Assembly (NCBI GenBank): GCA_963691705.1
Contig: OY829538.1
Coordinates: 17,882,443 to 17,946,442, forward strand
Source: Viola odorata
Lineage: Eukaryota; Streptophyta; Magnoliopsida; Malpighiales; Violaceae
Direction of reading: 5' to 3'
DNA: 64,000 nt
Below are positions 1 to 10,486 of the stretch, piece after piece (position 1 is the first letter of the stretch; each line of letters opens with the position of its first letter). The notes under the pieces were generated by a model that made no database searches, was not told the origin of the DNA, and worked only from the letters and a program-made list of their open reading frames with translations. The translations under genes and the position numbers were made by a program.

Positions 1-1130
1 CAAAAAGAATATATTAAACACATTTAGGCCTCTTAACTACCCATGCAACCCTCAAAATACCTCTGCTAAGAAGGAGAATCTAGCTACTCATACCACAAAA
101 CAAATAAACAAAATAGGAAAAGAAAGATTGCATAAAAGAAGAAAAACAAGAAGAAGAAAACTATTATATGTTACCAGCCGGAGCAAAGCTCTGGTTAAGT
201 TCAATGGTTGCTGGAAATAGAGGTCTCAGCCACCACCTAAAAGGGGGAGGAGAGAAAAAGAGGCGGCTGCCAAAAGAAGAAAGTGGAAAAATATTTACAA
301 GATGTCTAAAACCCTAAAAACTAGAGGTTTATATAGTGTCCAGCCCACAAGAGGACAAAATCCAGCTAAGGGACTACAAAAAGACAAATTCCAGCTAAGG
401 GGAGAGAGTGATAGCACATGGAGCGTGCTGGAATATTCTAGAATCTTCTAGATGCGCATGGAATCTTCTAGAAACGCAAGGAATCCCGTGCGAATCTTTA
501 GGGATTCCTTTCTTTGGCTTTCAATCTTGATCTGTCACGGGCACGAGACTGCTCACTAGTCTAGCTAGCATCGAGGGTGCGATGACGCTCCGATCATCTG
601 GGCCTTGAAGCTTCGAAGTCCAAGAAATCCTCCCAAAATCGCATGCTTTCGCTCTTTTCTTCCTTTAGGCACTAATCTGCAATAAAGATGGGGAAAAGGG
701 CAAATCAGAAGTATCATGCCCAGGAAAAGGCTGAAATAGAGGGGGGAAATCTGCATTAAATACATGCGATCAAAAGACCATTCACCTTAGGTGAGGAATA
801 GGATTAGAACTTTATCTTCTCTAAACGATCGGGTTGCTCAATATTGTTTATTGAAAGGGTCGATCTTGTAAAGAGATCCATGTAGCTAAATGGTAAGGTT
901 GCCTAGACTTGATCTAAGAGGGTTTGTCTTAGTCATCAAGTTACTTTCTTGCATAATTTCCATCAACCAAACAATTCTCCATTTCCGCAACTTCATCTCC
1001 GCTTCATCATCTTTCCGTTCATCATCTTTCTGTCGGTCATCAACACCAATCTCCCAACGAGGGCTAGATCCAACCGAGGCCAAACTCTCAGCATTCATCC
1101 TTCCTAACGAACCAAGCTCATATCATAGTA
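1..1130 (-). mobile_element. Possible minus-strand LTR-retroelement remnant
   Basis: This is a weak call built on three consistent signs. On the minus strand, 886-1098 could encode a 70-residue charged peptide rich in Lys, Asp and Glu. Just upstream of it (about 1108-1122, minus) is a sequence resembling a decayed initiator-Met primer binding site. At 328-336 a minus-strand TATA box (CTATATAAA) lies in sequence that looks like an LTR promoter, with poly(A)-like sequence running out of the window at position 1. Order and orientation fit a gag start followed by a 3' LTR with the middle deleted. No protein domain is recognised and no LTR ends were found, so ordinary intergenic DNA remains possible. 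Confidence 0.3.
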
Positions 1131-1457
1131 TTAGAAAGTAATTCTAGCTGAAAATTTTGAGAGATATATAGTATTGTACCGCAACAATAGTGCAATACTA
1201 ATATTAGACCTTTAATCCTATTTTATTTTATTTATTTGCACCTCTTATTTTTACTTGGATTTCAATGTTAATTTGCAATAGGATAAGGTCTATATATTGT
1301 AGGAAGGTGAAAGGGATACAAACCAGTTGTTGTTACTTCTTTATTTATATGTACATATAATTATATATCTCATACGATTTCACTTCTTAATACTTGACAT
1401 TAATTATTTAACCTTAAGATGAAAATAAAATACTTGAATTGGAGTATGAATAACAGT
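1131..1457. other. AT-rich spacer
   Basis: No coding sequence, repeat end or RNA gene is seen. Its last bases (1453-1465) hold the motif acagtattgtgag, which became the target site of element D. Confidence 0.5.
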
Positions 1458-2213
1458 ATTGTGAGTAGGGGTGACAAATATATACTCATACTCAATTATA
1501 CACTCATACCCAATTAATTAAATAGGTATGGATATTAAATGCGTCTGTTTAATTTTTAAATACGTAAAAATTGATAAATACCCATTTGAATCAAAATATG
1601 TGGGTTTTATTGGGTTTGGGCCTAGGTACCGAATTAAACCTAAATCCAAATATTCACATCATTACTATGTCATTTCGCTGCTTCCGCATATTTTCTCACC
1701 TCTTCTCCGGCTCCTCCCCTCTCCTTCTAACTCGTTAGGGATTCTCTTCCCAAATCCATGTTTCTCCATCATCTTCCTTTTTATTATTGAGGTAAATGGT
1801 TGTCCATAACCATAATACTGGGTTGTTTTTAATTTCTATTTTTGGGTATTGGTTGCGTTTGGATGCTATAGTTTTTTTCATTTTCCTTTTTTTTTTTTAG
1901 CTGCCAAATTGGACTTCGTTCCAATCTTTTGTTGGTTGGTTGGGGATATCTAGGGTTCTGTAGTTGATGAGCTAAACAAATTAGCTTTGATAGAGGTTTT
2001 TTAGTTTATTGACCTTTTTTTCGATCAGTGGTATTGTACTTTTTGGTAGGTTGTTATACCGATATGGCACTTATAATCATGTCTAGTAAGAATATACTTC
2101 CCTTTGGGTGTGCAAAGTATGGCCATAAAAATCCAGTGGGGTTGTGTTATGAACGCATTACTAAAGGCATAGAACTAACATGGCATTGGTTTTGTGTGTT
2201 CTCGATTTTGCAG

Positions 2214-2273
2214 GATACTCAATTTTTGCTTGAAGTTAGATCTGAAGACAATGCTGGTTGTCGATGTGCTAAG
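2214..2273 (+). other. Exon-like segment inside element D
   Basis: A 60-base open segment (20 codons, no stop) is preceded by a pyrimidine-rich tract ending in CAG and followed by GTATAA, a possible donor. A second such segment follows a CTTTGAAG acceptor at about 2373. The encoded peptides match no family I know. Capture of host exons by a hAT element would explain them; chance is the alternative. Confidence 0.25.
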
Positions 2274-2443
2274 GTATAAAACTATATGCAAGTTTCTCTC
2301 TTTACTTTCTAATCCAATGTTATAATTATGCCATTTTCCCCATAACTTCTTTTTCCCCTTTTTCCTTTGAAGTATTGATTCAGATGCACAAGATGAAAGC
2401 ACTCAACTCAACAGCCAACACAAAGCGGCGGCTTGGAGCAATG

Positions 2444-2470
<27 letters not shown>
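2444..2470. repeat. (TA)n microsatellite
   Basis: About 13 uninterrupted AT/TA dinucleotides, a simple repeat within element D. Confidence 0.95.
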
Positions 2471-2474
<4 letters not shown>

Positions 2475-2614
2475 CATGTTGTGAAGGTCTCTTTATGGGT
2501 GGAACGAGTCAAATCTTTTTGCCTAACACACCCTCCATGTTTATGTTTGTTGCGTAAAAAAACTTGCATTGTTTTGTTCTTATTTTGAAGTATGTAATAC
2601 CTATTTTATACTTG

Positions 2615-3708
2615 TGATATGTTCACGGACTTCTCATCTCCACAAGCTGAAGAAACCAAACCGATAGGACCGATAACATGAAGCCAGACAAGGAAGTTAG
2701 CCCTTTGGTTCACGCATGAAACGGGCAAGGACCAACCCAACGTCAAGAATCGAGTCTTAACGGTGCTCACACACCATACCGGGAACAATAGGTTTTCCAC
2801 AAACATATCAGGAGGGCTATCGGTAAACCCATCACAAGCCAGCGTCAAGACCTTGACGCAAGCTAGTGGATGAGGGAACCTATCGGAAGATCTAACGGGA
2901 AACATTGTACGAGCTATTAGGAGAGGCACTCCTTTGCATGTCACGATGTTACCGGGAGACATGCCGAGAACCACGCACGAGCTTATCAGGAGCGCCCAAG
3001 TTCCCATACAAGGAACTACCGGATTTGATCAGCAACCGATAACGATCAAGAAGGATACCAGGATTCCACTAACCCCGCGGACTTTATTCCTCCATCGAAA
3101 TATTTTTTAGATTAAATCTTACTGAAGCTAACGGCATACCGCCAAGCGTTGTCCAGAAATACCAATGTGGACATTTAGAAGGCTCTCATCCTTATTTTGT
3201 GTACTAGTATAAATAGCACTCTTTTAGCTCATTTTCTCCTTAGTTTAGATTTGAGTGATTTTGTTGAGTAGAGATAACTCCTCCCTTATCACCTAAACTC
3301 ATCTTGTAAACTTCTAAGCCTTGATAGTTCTTTGATCATCTACAAGTAAAACATAAACCATCAACCTTTGTATTTGTGTAATCGTGAGCAAGTTGTTATT
3401 GTAAACGAATCTTCTTGTGAAATATATGTGTATGTTTCTTTCCATTGCTAATCTCTACCCGAGTACTCAACGTGTTTTGCAATATCTTCACTGCACTCCA
3501 GTCCTTCCATAAACTCCTTCTTGTTCATCTCAGTAATCTTCTTCTTTCTTGTTTATTGTTGCTTTCGTCCATTGCGCCTCCATCCATACCATTCTCTACA
3601 TCTTCTTTGTGTTCATTTTTGTGTGTTGTTGTCTAATGAAACTCTCGGCTAGATCCTAAGCTCCATTTAAATATCATTCAATCTACTCACTTAGGTCAGA
3701 TCATATCA
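2615..3708 (+). repeat. 5' LTR of element A
   Basis: 1094 bp, TGATATG to CATATCA, matched along its length by 31262-32356. It carries a plus-strand TATA box at 3208-3215. Confidence 0.95.
3208..3215 (+). promoter_or_regulatory. TATA box of the element A LTR
   Basis: TATAAATA in the middle of the 5' LTR, conserved near 31855 in the 3' LTR. Its position and strand fit the U3 promoter of the element. Confidence 0.7.
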
Positions 3709-3710
3709 AG

Positions 3711-3722
3711 TGGTAGCGGAGC
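3711..3722 (+). other. Primer binding site of element A
   Basis: TGGTAGCGGAGC begins two bases after the 5' LTR. It differs at two positions from the initiator-Met site TGGTATCAGAGC used by many plant retrotransposons. Element C carries the identical variant with the same 2-bp spacing. Confidence 0.8.
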
Positions 3723-3739
3723 TATTGGCGCTTAGAGTT

Positions 3740-4680
3740 TTCTTGTGTCGTCACTGTTTTGTTTTCCACCTAAAAGTGTCAATCTTTTATGTCAGCATGA
3801 CCTGTCATGCTTCGGACTTGGCCAAGGATAACTTCATTTCGGCCAAGGATGTGAGAATTTAGCTCAAGACATCCTCAGTTCTACCCTCATTGGCTTCGAC
3901 TACACTCTGATCTGACATTATAAAAATAGTACCTGCAAAATTCAACAAACTAATATTTTTATATGTTAGTAAAACAATCCCTCCCTTACATGTTTAAACT
4001 CGTGTTTAGACACTCGTAAAAGATAACCTCACAATCTCTCACTCTCGCTTGCAAGTCGTGCAATTCCTTTCCACACTAATCTTGCGCTTCAAGTAAACAA
4101 ATGTGCGACCTTCTTCACAAACACGCAAGAGTTTAGGACGAAAGAGACGGAAACAGTACTGGTAGATGGACTGGGTGGTTACCGGTATCTTTAAGAAGAC
4201 AAGAAAGGTAAACGAAAAAAGTACCGGTAATTTGAAAAGTAGTAGTACCAGTAGACTCGAAAAGATAGGAAGGTATTTGGGAAGTACCGGTAACTGGACT
4301 AGGGAAGTACTGGTAAACCCAGGAAGACTTAAGAAAAGTAGACGGGGTTTTTTAACGGTAAAGGTTTTACTAACAGCTTTTGGGCTAAACTTGGTGTTTT
4401 GGTGGGGTGTTTCCAAGAAAGTAGGAGAGAGGGGTGGCTGACTTATCTCATGCATTTAATGCAAGAGATGGACGTGTGATGGCTGACGACTTGAAATATA
4501 TATTTGTTTAAAGGGAAACACAAATGGTTAAGCTTTTGATATATATTTTGGATCAAATATTTTGGTTTCCTCACTCAAGCTTTTCTCTCTTTTGGATGAA
4601 CAAGATGAACACCAAGAACACACCTTTTTTAAATTTGGCCTTTTAATCTAGCAAATGTTACCACAATACTCACCAACTCT
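3740..4680 (-). other. Inverted gag-start and leader fragment inside A
   Basis: Just after the primer binding site, the minus strand reads as the start of a CRM-like gag (ATG near 3925, beginning MSDQ, with in-frame stops). Upstream of that, on the minus strand, is leader sequence. The plus-strand text near 3980-4040 (ctccct, then tgttta, then ctcgtgttta) aligns with 24740-24790 of element C. C is on the minus strand while A is on the plus strand, so this block lies in the wrong orientation for A. Either part of A's leader was inverted or a fragment of a relative was inserted backwards. The limits are approximate. Confidence 0.5.
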
Positions 4681-5120
4681 ATAACACTAAATTGGGCTCA
4701 AAGAATAAGATTTTAGACTCGATAAAACACCGAAAATGATGGAGGAAAAACCAAATGGACATTGTTCATAAGATGAACATACAAACGCCAAACTCAAACA
4801 ACTCAAGAACACTAAACGAACATGGACTGCCTCAGTCAGTAATTCTTTTCTTGTCCGGATTGTGGTTGGGAGATATCTGAATATGGCATAGTCGATCAAC
4901 TCAAGAACAAAACAAAACCCTCAAGTCCCGAGAGCTATCAGTAAACAAGTCATCTGATACCTCCACTCTGCCACCCCCACAGAACCTACCTCTTAAGCGT
5001 CGTGGGGATCCGCTCAAAGAAGTCGTTACTTGGGAGAATGAGGAGGAGGATCATGAGAGCGATGATGAGGCTGACAAACATAGGATAGTTACCGTCTGAG
5101 GATTTCCTAGTGTACTGATA
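4681..5120 (+). other. Leader region of element A
   Basis: Sequence between the inverted block and the gag start codon. It may include an extended acidic reading frame (around 4990-5098), but no domain is recognised. Confidence 0.4.
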
Positions 5121-6210
5121 ATGGGAAACCGAGGGCAAGGGACCTCCACAAGCCAAGCCCTTCCCGATAACCAAGGTAGGCGGCCGGTATCCATTCTCGA
5201 TGCTCATACTTTCATCCTTAGAGATCTTCAAGCCAGTGGCATTACCGCCTAACAACATCGCATGAACCTTACCGCTAGGCCACCACCAGGCCGTGGTCTA
5301 CAAATTACCGATAACCTCCCCAACATCCATAACCTCATCCCACACCGAGAACATAAGTTCTATGAGGGTACCGAAGAGTATGAAGACTTTGAGGTGCCTG
5401 AGCAGCCTGATAGAGTGAGAAGGGGTCGAGGACAGGGTTACCGGGAAACTAATGGGAGACGAGGTTATCGGTATGATGGGCCATTTGATAGGCGACAAGA
5501 ACCTCGAATAGATGACAACTTGAACAGCATCAAGATGCAGATTCCTACGTTTGAGGGAACAACCGACCCGGCGGAGTACCTCAAATGGGAAAAGAAGATA
5601 CAGAGAATCTTCAACTGTCATCAGTATTCTGAGAGCAAAAAGTTCAAGTTAACGGCCATGGAGTTTGATGGGTATGTCGTTAACTGGTGGGATAGGGTAT
5701 GCAAAGAAAGAGGAGATGTCGGTGCCATCCGTACTTGGGAGAAAATGAAACATGTAATGAGAGAGCGTTTTGTTCCCTCCACTTATAAACGGGACTTGCA
5801 GAACAAACTGCAAGGTCTCTGACAAGGGACAAAAACCATTGGAGATTATAACAATGAGATGGAATACCTCCTCACCAAGACCAATACCTATCAGGATGAA
5901 GAAGTAACCATGGCACGGTTCCTTAACGGCCTCAATGAGAAGTTGAAGTTCAAGCTGGAGTTGAAGGAGTTTGAGAGCCTTCAATCCATACTTCACTATG
6001 CACTAAAGTTAGAGGTGCATGAGGCCGCCAAATAGAAGCCGTACACCCGTAACCCTCCCCAAACCTACAAGCCATATCCGAAAGACCAAGCCTACCAAAG
6101 AGACTCCAAACATCTACCAACACCCAAACCCGGAACCTCCACATCAAAACCCTACATACCGTACCCCAGAAATAACACCACCAATCCCACACCAAAACCC
6201 GTTAGCACCC
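5121..6210 (+). pseudogene. Gag of element A (5' part)
   Basis: A single frame runs from ATG 5121 to the B insertion at 6210. In-frame stops lie at 5250 (TAA), 5820 (TGA) and 6033 (TAG). The retrotransposon gag domain is clear at about 5520-6030: a PTFEGTTDP-type entry, a paired-Trp segment (NWWDRV) and a RERFVPSTY stretch, closely parallel to element C's gag. A Pro-rich linker follows. Removing B plus one copy of its CACCC duplication rejoins this frame with the CCHC knuckle near 27680 without a shift, which confirms that B interrupted it. Confidence 0.9.
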
Positions 6211-6727
6211 TGATAAGATTCGGACTTCTGGGGAAGCGGGGTAGAGATTATAGCCATCAAAGGGCACTGTTGCGGCAGTCCGTCGCACCTGCAAAGCGCC
6301 AGAGGGGGGGCTCTAGCGTAGACACTCCGATGCTTAAGTTAGTATGGCTGTGAAATTTTGCAGAGATTTGAGTAGTAATTTTAGTCTTACCTTTGATCCA
6401 GAAATGAAGGGTATTTATAGGGGAAAAAAGATGCTACCCTAGGGGTGGGCGTTATCGAAGGAAGATAACGCCCCCGGATGACGTTATCACCCGTCAGCCG
6501 GATAGGATATCGCTGACGGGATATCTCCAGTGAGATGTTATCGGGGTATCCTGGTATAGGATGACGCCGTGTGCCCCCCCCCCCCGGCTGATGTCGACCG
6601 TCCTAGGATTCCTCGACCTAACGCGGGCGGTAGCCGGGTGCTGTCGCCAGTCAAGGTTTACAGGGATCCAGCTTTGACTTCAGGTGAGAAGACGAATGTA
6701 CCCTTGGTGTTTCATCAATTGTTATCA
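6211..6727 (-). repeat. 3' LTR of element B
   Basis: 517 bp, paired with 27075-27617 (543 bp). The copies differ by about 5-6% in substitutions. Most of the length difference lies in a C-rich tract (about 6577-6590 here, 27443-27474 in the other copy). Confidence 0.93.
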
Positions 6728-7612
6728 TAAGCCCAACTGAAAACGAGCCCGAGTGTTTACCAAGGGCTTCCTTTCCTAGCTTCTGGAGAAACGTTACTCC
6801 CTTCTTGGCACCGCGTCAGATTCGTAAGAATCTCCGAGTTTCTCTAACTCCTTCTTTAGTTCCTTTGTACAGGATATACAACAGCGAAGTGGATAACGGG
6901 TACCGATCGCTTGCGATAACTACTGGCCGTAGAGAGGGCGCTGACCAAGTTGACAGGGTGAGGTTGCAGCGATTGCGTTGGTCATAAACTAGAACTGCTG
7001 ACGCCAGCGATGTATCCCAATTGATAACGCTGGTGTTTCTCACAACACGCTTTATATGATCAATATCGGCAAGGTAGTGCGTTACGTCGTTACCTCTCCG
7101 AAGCTCCGAATATCGTTCTTAAGGTGATATTTCCTTATTTTTCCTGCACATTCTCAAATGTGGCTTCATCACGTTAGTGAAAATATCATGCAACGATAGA
7201 CATTAATTACCCTTAGAGGCTTTCGTTCGCACATATCGGGAAGTCGTTGATGTCGCTTTTTCCATCCAAGCTCGTTGGATCCAGCTTTGTTGTAAGTCGT
7301 CTACAATATTGACGTAGTCTCACGTCATGAACTACCGACAACTTGTGCAATTTCACGCCGTAGCTACAGGCAATATTGACACGGTTTTACGTTGCTCGGA
7401 GCTACCTGCAATATTGACGCGGTTTTACGTTGTGGGCTACCTACAAATTGTGAGGTCTTTACGTTCTTTTGAGCTTCAATCCGTACTCCACTTGAGTATC
7501 CCGAGCGTTCATCAGGAGTTCCGCGTTAGCCTTTCCCTCCGGCTGCTTCAGGATAACGGGACGGCTCGATTTTCGTGGCGCGCGCCTTAGCGAACGGCTA
7601 CTACCTCGGATC

Positions 7613-7619
7613 TATAAAT
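7613..7619 (+). promoter_or_regulatory. TATA box of the first antisense gene in B
   Basis: TATAAAT stands 61 bp before the ATG at 7680, on the strand opposite to element B's own transcription. This spacing is normal for a plant promoter. Confidence 0.5.
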
Positions 7620-7679
7620 GCAATCCTTTTTTTGTGCAGATTCTTCACACTCTCTCTACTTCTCACTTATTACTTTTCC

Positions 7680-8069
7680 ATGGACGATCTTACAAGAAAC
7701 TTTCTGATTTCCAAAGCCTTAACCCTCAAGAATCTCACTGAGGGTGATGTCAGCTTCCTAGAGAACATGCTGACGAAGACTGGTGAGGACATGCTGGAGC
7801 TCCGGGGAATGATGACCCTCATTCAGTCCAGGATCGGGGCCGCTACCATGGAGGACTTCAATCCCATCGGGAATGTTTCCAAGTTGGCCACTGCCGCCTG
7901 CCACATCGAGGTGGCTATCGCCATGCTGCAGTAGAGGAAGGATCTGCTGAACTGCTGCCTTAAAAGCATGAGAAGCACCTCTTCTGAGATGACCTCTGTG
8001 GTGGAGGCTTTGAGGGATATCCCCACCCTACTGGTGGATGATGACAATGATGCCGGGTCTCAAGCTTGA
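7680..8069 (+). pseudogene. Antisense gene 1 of element B, small protein
   Basis: An ATG at 7680 opens a frame of about 130 codons ending TGA at 8069. One internal stop (TAG, 7932-7934) splits it. The product would be mostly helical and rich in Leu, Met and Ser, with no membrane segment and no domain I recognise. A TATA box lies 61 bp upstream. AATAAA at 8151-8156 lies 82 bp after the stop, so it looks like a complete small transcription unit running against the element. Antisense ORFs between integrase and 3' LTR are known in Tat-lineage elements, but I cannot match this one to a named family. Confidence 0.5.
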
Positions 8070-8596
8070 ATGCTCGCCGCTCCGCTTTCTTTTTTGTTTG
8101 TCCCTTGTATGCATTATGTATGCGGACGTATGTCTAGGCCGTTAGGCCGTAATAAAACTTTCTTCCGTTATTTGGCTTGTGATTTCTTTCCTTCTTGAGG
8201 GCGTTAGCCCTTGTTTCGGTTGAGGGTCATGCCAGCCCAATTGAAAACGAGTCTGCCATTGGCCAAACTTCTGTAGCATTTATTCTTCTTTTTCTGCCAG
8301 GTGGCGACGGTTGCTCTGGCGAACCGTTCTGTACTAATCATGCGCCGCTTCTTTAGTATTTACTGATTGGGCGTTTTTTCGGTGCTTTTTTATCATTGAG
8401 AAATCCCAACATGCGTGATCAAGGAATTTGATTTTGCCATTATGGTTGATATTCTCGAGATGCATTAAATTATTCTTCTCTCACTCGTGAAATATCCGAA
8501 GAGTCTCATCATTTTAACTATGTATGGGGAGTTCTTCTCCTTTTCCTATTCATCTTCTTCTTTGTATTTTCCTGTTGCTACTGATTTTCGTCTCTC

Positions 8597-9021
8597 ATGG
8601 CTGGTTCATATGATCAGGTCTCCGATGAGCGAGAATCTCGTCCGACCCCTCCAACTACACCAAATTCTGACAATCCTCCTTCGCCGCCATACTGGAAGAG
8701 GCGATTGCCCCACCGTAGAGGTCGAAAGAGATCAAAGAAGAGAACGCGTTCTAAAACCACTGGCTGGTTTTCTTCTTTTTCAGCCCCTCCAGCTTGTGAG
8801 GGCAAGAATTGTTTCCTCCTACTGAGTGGTTTGAAGAGGAGATTCCTCCAGGCGATACCGTTGCAAAGGCGGCATCCTCTGCTGCAAAGGAGGAATCCAA
8901 ACCATTAATGTCGAGTCCGGAGTGGAAGGCTAACAAATCGCCTCCTTTTGCTGATGAGGAGCTTCCGCCCTCAGATGATGACTATTGCTACTGGTCTTCT
9001 TACTGGACTGACGATGATTGA
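8597..9021 (+). pseudogene. Antisense gene 2 of element B, basic-acidic protein
   Basis: ATG 8597 opens a frame that begins Pro/Thr-rich and becomes very basic (RRGRKRSKKRTRSK), like a nuclear localisation signal. Near 8805 the reading continues in another frame to 9021 with a strongly acidic, Trp/Tyr-containing tail ending in DDD. The opposite charges and the continuing codon quality suggest one protein of about 140 residues broken by a small indel. No family is recognised. Start and upstream signals are uncertain. Confidence 0.4.
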
Positions 9022-9267
9022 TTTCACCCCCGGCAACCCTCTGTAGATGTCGTATGGCTATTATTAAATGAAATGGTACTTTTGCTTTTTTGGTCTTGCA
9101 CGTTCGGGTGTTAGCTCTTCTTCTGATAGATGGCTATCGCTGAGAAACTAACTATTGCTTTGATGTAACCGCTTGCAACTGATTATCAGTAACTGCCCCC
9201 ATCAGAAGATATAAATGCTTTAGACATAAATATCCTTCTGAGGTTTTTTACACGTGTCACTTTTGCT

Positions 9268-9906
9268 TTGGGGCGTGTCCCATTTTTACAGGCTGTTCAA
9301 TTTTCAAACTCAGCCTTTAAAAGGGAGCAACTGCATTCTTTTAATACTTCCTCATTAAGCTATGTTGGCCTCACTTTGACTTCTATTGTAGGTGCGATAT
9401 TCGGCTCTCTTGAAGATAAGGGGGAGATGTCAGAGCTTCCCCTGGAGGTTCATCGCGAACGCGCTATGAATGACGTGCTGGCTAGCTTTCGCATGCTGAA
9501 TTACTTCCTCGATATCCATGGTGACAAAGTTTGAGGTTCCCCCGCTAAGGTGGCAGAGTTGACGCAACTCCAGAGCGACACCCAAGCAGAGCTTAATGAC
9601 TGTCGTGCTGAATTGGCCAGAAAGAAGTCAATAGGTAAGGCCAACATAGAGCTCTTAGAGGCAGAACTGGTGGCTACCGATAGAAGAAACTCTCTCCTTC
9701 GTGAAGAGATATCGGCTAGCGACGCGAGGCTAGCGAAGGTGCCCAATGAGATATCGCGGTGGAAAGATAAGGCGATACAAGCCTTTGCCACTGGATTCCC
9801 AGATTATTACCGTAGCGAGGCTTTCGATCCTTCCAATATAGCTGACTATGCCTTCGAGAGATTGAAGGATATAGATGTCGGGGGCAACAAAGGAGTTCTT
9901 CCGTGA
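9268..9906 (+). pseudogene. Antisense gene 3 of element B, coiled coil
   Basis: One frame runs from 9268 to a TGA at 9904-9906, interrupted by a single TGA at 9532. The second half (9550-9780) is rich in Glu, Leu, Ala and Lys with heptad-like spacing, so it is probably a coiled coil. It ends in a conserved-looking tail with FPDYYRSEAF. The arrangement resembles the C-terminal half of gene 4 (coiled coil, then aromatic/acidic tail), so this may be a truncated, diverged duplicate. An AG at 9391 may be a splice acceptor, in which case the true start is not at 9268. Confidence 0.45.
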
Positions 9907-10312
9907 TTGGCGTAAGGCGGCGTCTTGAAAGTGCTTTATTTTTCTTCAAACATTGGTTTCATTTGTCTTGTAATAATTGATAACACTTGCATAATAACGA
10001 TTGTCATTCCGCTTTTGGATAACGATTAATTTGCTTCTTGGCGTTATCTTGTTGATTACGTCATCATGCTTGACCTTTTTCTGATAAAGTAATTCTGCTT
10101 TTCGGAGCATTTAATGCTCAGGATCCCTTCATTAATATGAGCGAGGGATCAGGATGGTTCAGAGACACGTGTCTGCTCATCAGGACGCTAGGGCTAGCGT
10201 GATTTGATCGAACCAAAGTGTCTTCTCGCTTTTCTAGGGTTGTACTCATTGCCCACGCCTGTCACGCGCGTGGCGACTGTTCTAGTAGTCATTTCTCGTA
10301 GCCCCTTAGGGT

Positions 10313-10319
10313 TATAAAA
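10313..10319 (+). promoter_or_regulatory. TATA box of antisense gene 4 in B
   Basis: TATAAAA lies about 170 bp before the ATG at 10487, on the strand opposite to element B. A pyrimidine-rich leader follows, typical of plant 5' UTRs. Confidence 0.5.
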
Positions 10320-10486
10320 CCCAACACTTTATTTCTTTTTTCCACTTTCGATAATCTATTTTCTCTGCATCTTCTCGAATTGTCTTGCATTTCTGGTTTT
10401 CATCTCCTGAGTACTTCGATTTTCTTCTCAAAAAAGGTACTTCTTTATTCCCTTTGCTGTCTTCTTCAACTTTTTATTTTTCCACC

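Noticed and set aside
4039..4455. A 138-residue minus-strand frame in element A's leader
   Set aside because: It lies in the inverted leader block, has low complexity and no recognisable domain.
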